This document shows, in pieces, positions 7,258-7,854 of a stretch of 7,854 bases of DNA (its first letter is position 1; every line of letters starts with the position of its first letter). This stretch comes from BOG-933 sp037132135. GTDB lineage: Bacteria > Pseudomonadota > Alphaproteobacteria > Azospirillales > Azospirillaceae. Both the position numbers and the translations under genes were made by a program. The notes under the pieces were generated by a model. It ran no database searches and had not been told where the DNA came from. It worked only from the letters and a program-made list of their open reading frames with translations. Location of the stretch: the NCBI GenBank assembly GCA_037132135.1, contig JBAXPR010000146.1, positions 1-7,854 of the forward strand. The letters are read 5' to 3'.

Positions 7258-7298
7258 CCAACCGCCGCCGGAGTTTCCTCCGGCGGCGGTTGGCTTTT
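7258..7298. terminator. Bidirectional rho-independent terminator
   Basis: A perfect 16-bp GC-rich stem pairs 7258-7273 with 7278-7293 around a TTTC loop. The plus strand continues CTTTT; the minus strand continues TATTTT. It can therefore end the zinc-finger/epimerase transcript from the left and the amtB transcript from the right, which converge here. Confidence 0.92.
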
Positions 7299-7316
7299 CA
7301 GAACCAGAGAGTGGGC

Positions 7317-7854
7317 TTACTTCACGGTTTCGCCGTGCAGGTTGAGGTCCAGGCCTTCGCGCTCGACGTCGGCGTCGACCCGGATGCCGATCACGAGGTC
7401 GATCAGCTTGAGGATGACGAAGGTCGCGACCAGATCGTAGCCGACGGTCCAGCCGATGCCCTGGAGCTGGATCCAGATCTGCTCGACATGGCCTTCGAGG
7501 GCGCCCAGCGGGGCATCCTTGCCGGCGATCGCGGCCTTGGCGAAGACGCCGGTCAGCAGCGCGCCGAGGAAGCCGCCGACACCATGAACACCGAAGGCGT
7601 CGAGGGCGTCGTCATAGCCGAGGGCGGTCTTGAGGCTGGTCGCGGAGATGAAGCAGACCACGCCGGCGGCCAGACCGATGATCATCGCGCCATTGGGATC
7701 GACGAAGCCCGAGGCCGGGGTGATCGCAACCAGACCGGCGACGGCGCCGCTGATGATGCCGAGCACCGACGGCTTGCCGCGGGCGATCCACTCGACGAGC
7801 ATCCAGGCGATGGCGGCGGCGGCGGTGGCGATCTGGGTCACGGCCATGGCCATG
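7317..7854 (-). CDS. amtB: Ammonium transporter AmtB, C-terminal part (5' end beyond the right edge)
   Basis: Inner-membrane ammonium channel of the Amt/Rh family; 179 codons are visible and the frame is open at the right edge. The segment ALGYDDALDAFGVHGVGG holds the pore-lining His (counterpart of E. coli AmtB H318). Several hydrophobic segments follow the Amt pattern (visible residues ~32-50, 56-75, 92-110, 130-157). The C-terminal cytoplasmic tail ends EREGLDLNLHGETVK, much like the E. coli tail that contacts the PII protein GlnK. The Met at 7853 is simply the first in-window Met, not the gene start. In most bacteria amtB sits downstream of glnK and responds to nitrogen; that part would be outside this window. 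The converging terminator at 7258-7298 follows its stop. Confidence 0.93.
   Translation of the reverse strand, partial: MAMAVTQIATAAAAIAWMLVEWIARGKPSVLGIISGAVAGLVAITPASGFVDPNGAMIIGLAAGVVCFISATSLKTALGYDDALDAFGVHGVGGFLGALLTGVFAKAAIAGKDAPLGALEGHVEQIWIQLQGIGWTVGYDLVATFVILKLIDLVIGIRVDADVEREGLDLNLHGETVK

Overview
The window is GC-rich DNA with strongly GC-biased third codon positions. Its gene content points to an alphaproteobacterium, most likely Rhodospirillales/Rhodospirillaceae-like: a cheY-cheZ pair, an alphaproteobacterial XRE regulator, an NDUFS6-like CHCC zinc-finger protein and a UDP-glucuronate-type epimerase. The taxonomic placement is an inference from gene families; no rRNA or other marker is present.

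Layout from left to right. Positions 1-1598 (minus strand) hold a chemotaxis pair, cheY followed 4 nt later by a cheZ-type phosphatase that runs off the left edge. The CheZ tail is unusual: after a recognisable phosphatase helix it has a long acidic and Ala/Pro/Lys-rich region with at least six copies of a (S/A)D(I/V)DA(M/L)(F/L) peptide. Four of these lie in a near-perfect 78-bp tandem repeat that is still going at base 1. Positions 1599-2006 form a gene-poor divergent spacer, followed by msrA (+). A strong minus-strand terminator (2663-2703) closes an XRE-family regulator (2722-3207, minus). About 500 bp of relatively AT-rich, gene-free DNA follows.

Positions 3716-5780 (minus strand) hold a two-gene unit: an ABC-2-type exporter ATPase (TTG start behind a run of ten C) and, overlapping or just downstream, an alpha/beta hydrolase with a lipoprotein signal. 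The hydrolase's natural ATG lies one frame off, next to a C6 tract. Divergent from it, with an apparently shared promoter region, are a 58-aa CHCC zinc-finger protein (5912-6088, +) and a UDP-glucuronate 4-epimerase-like SDR enzyme (6126-7112, +). A bidirectional terminator (7258-7298) separates these from the C-terminal half of an AmtB ammonium transporter (minus), which runs off the right edge.

The genes are mostly unrelated housekeeping or accessory units: motility signalling, methionine repair, regulation, envelope export/lipid hydrolysis, surface sugar precursor synthesis and nitrogen uptake. The most interesting signals are the multivalent CheY-docking-like repeat tail of CheZ and the two poly-C tracts at the starts of the ABC/hydrolase pair.
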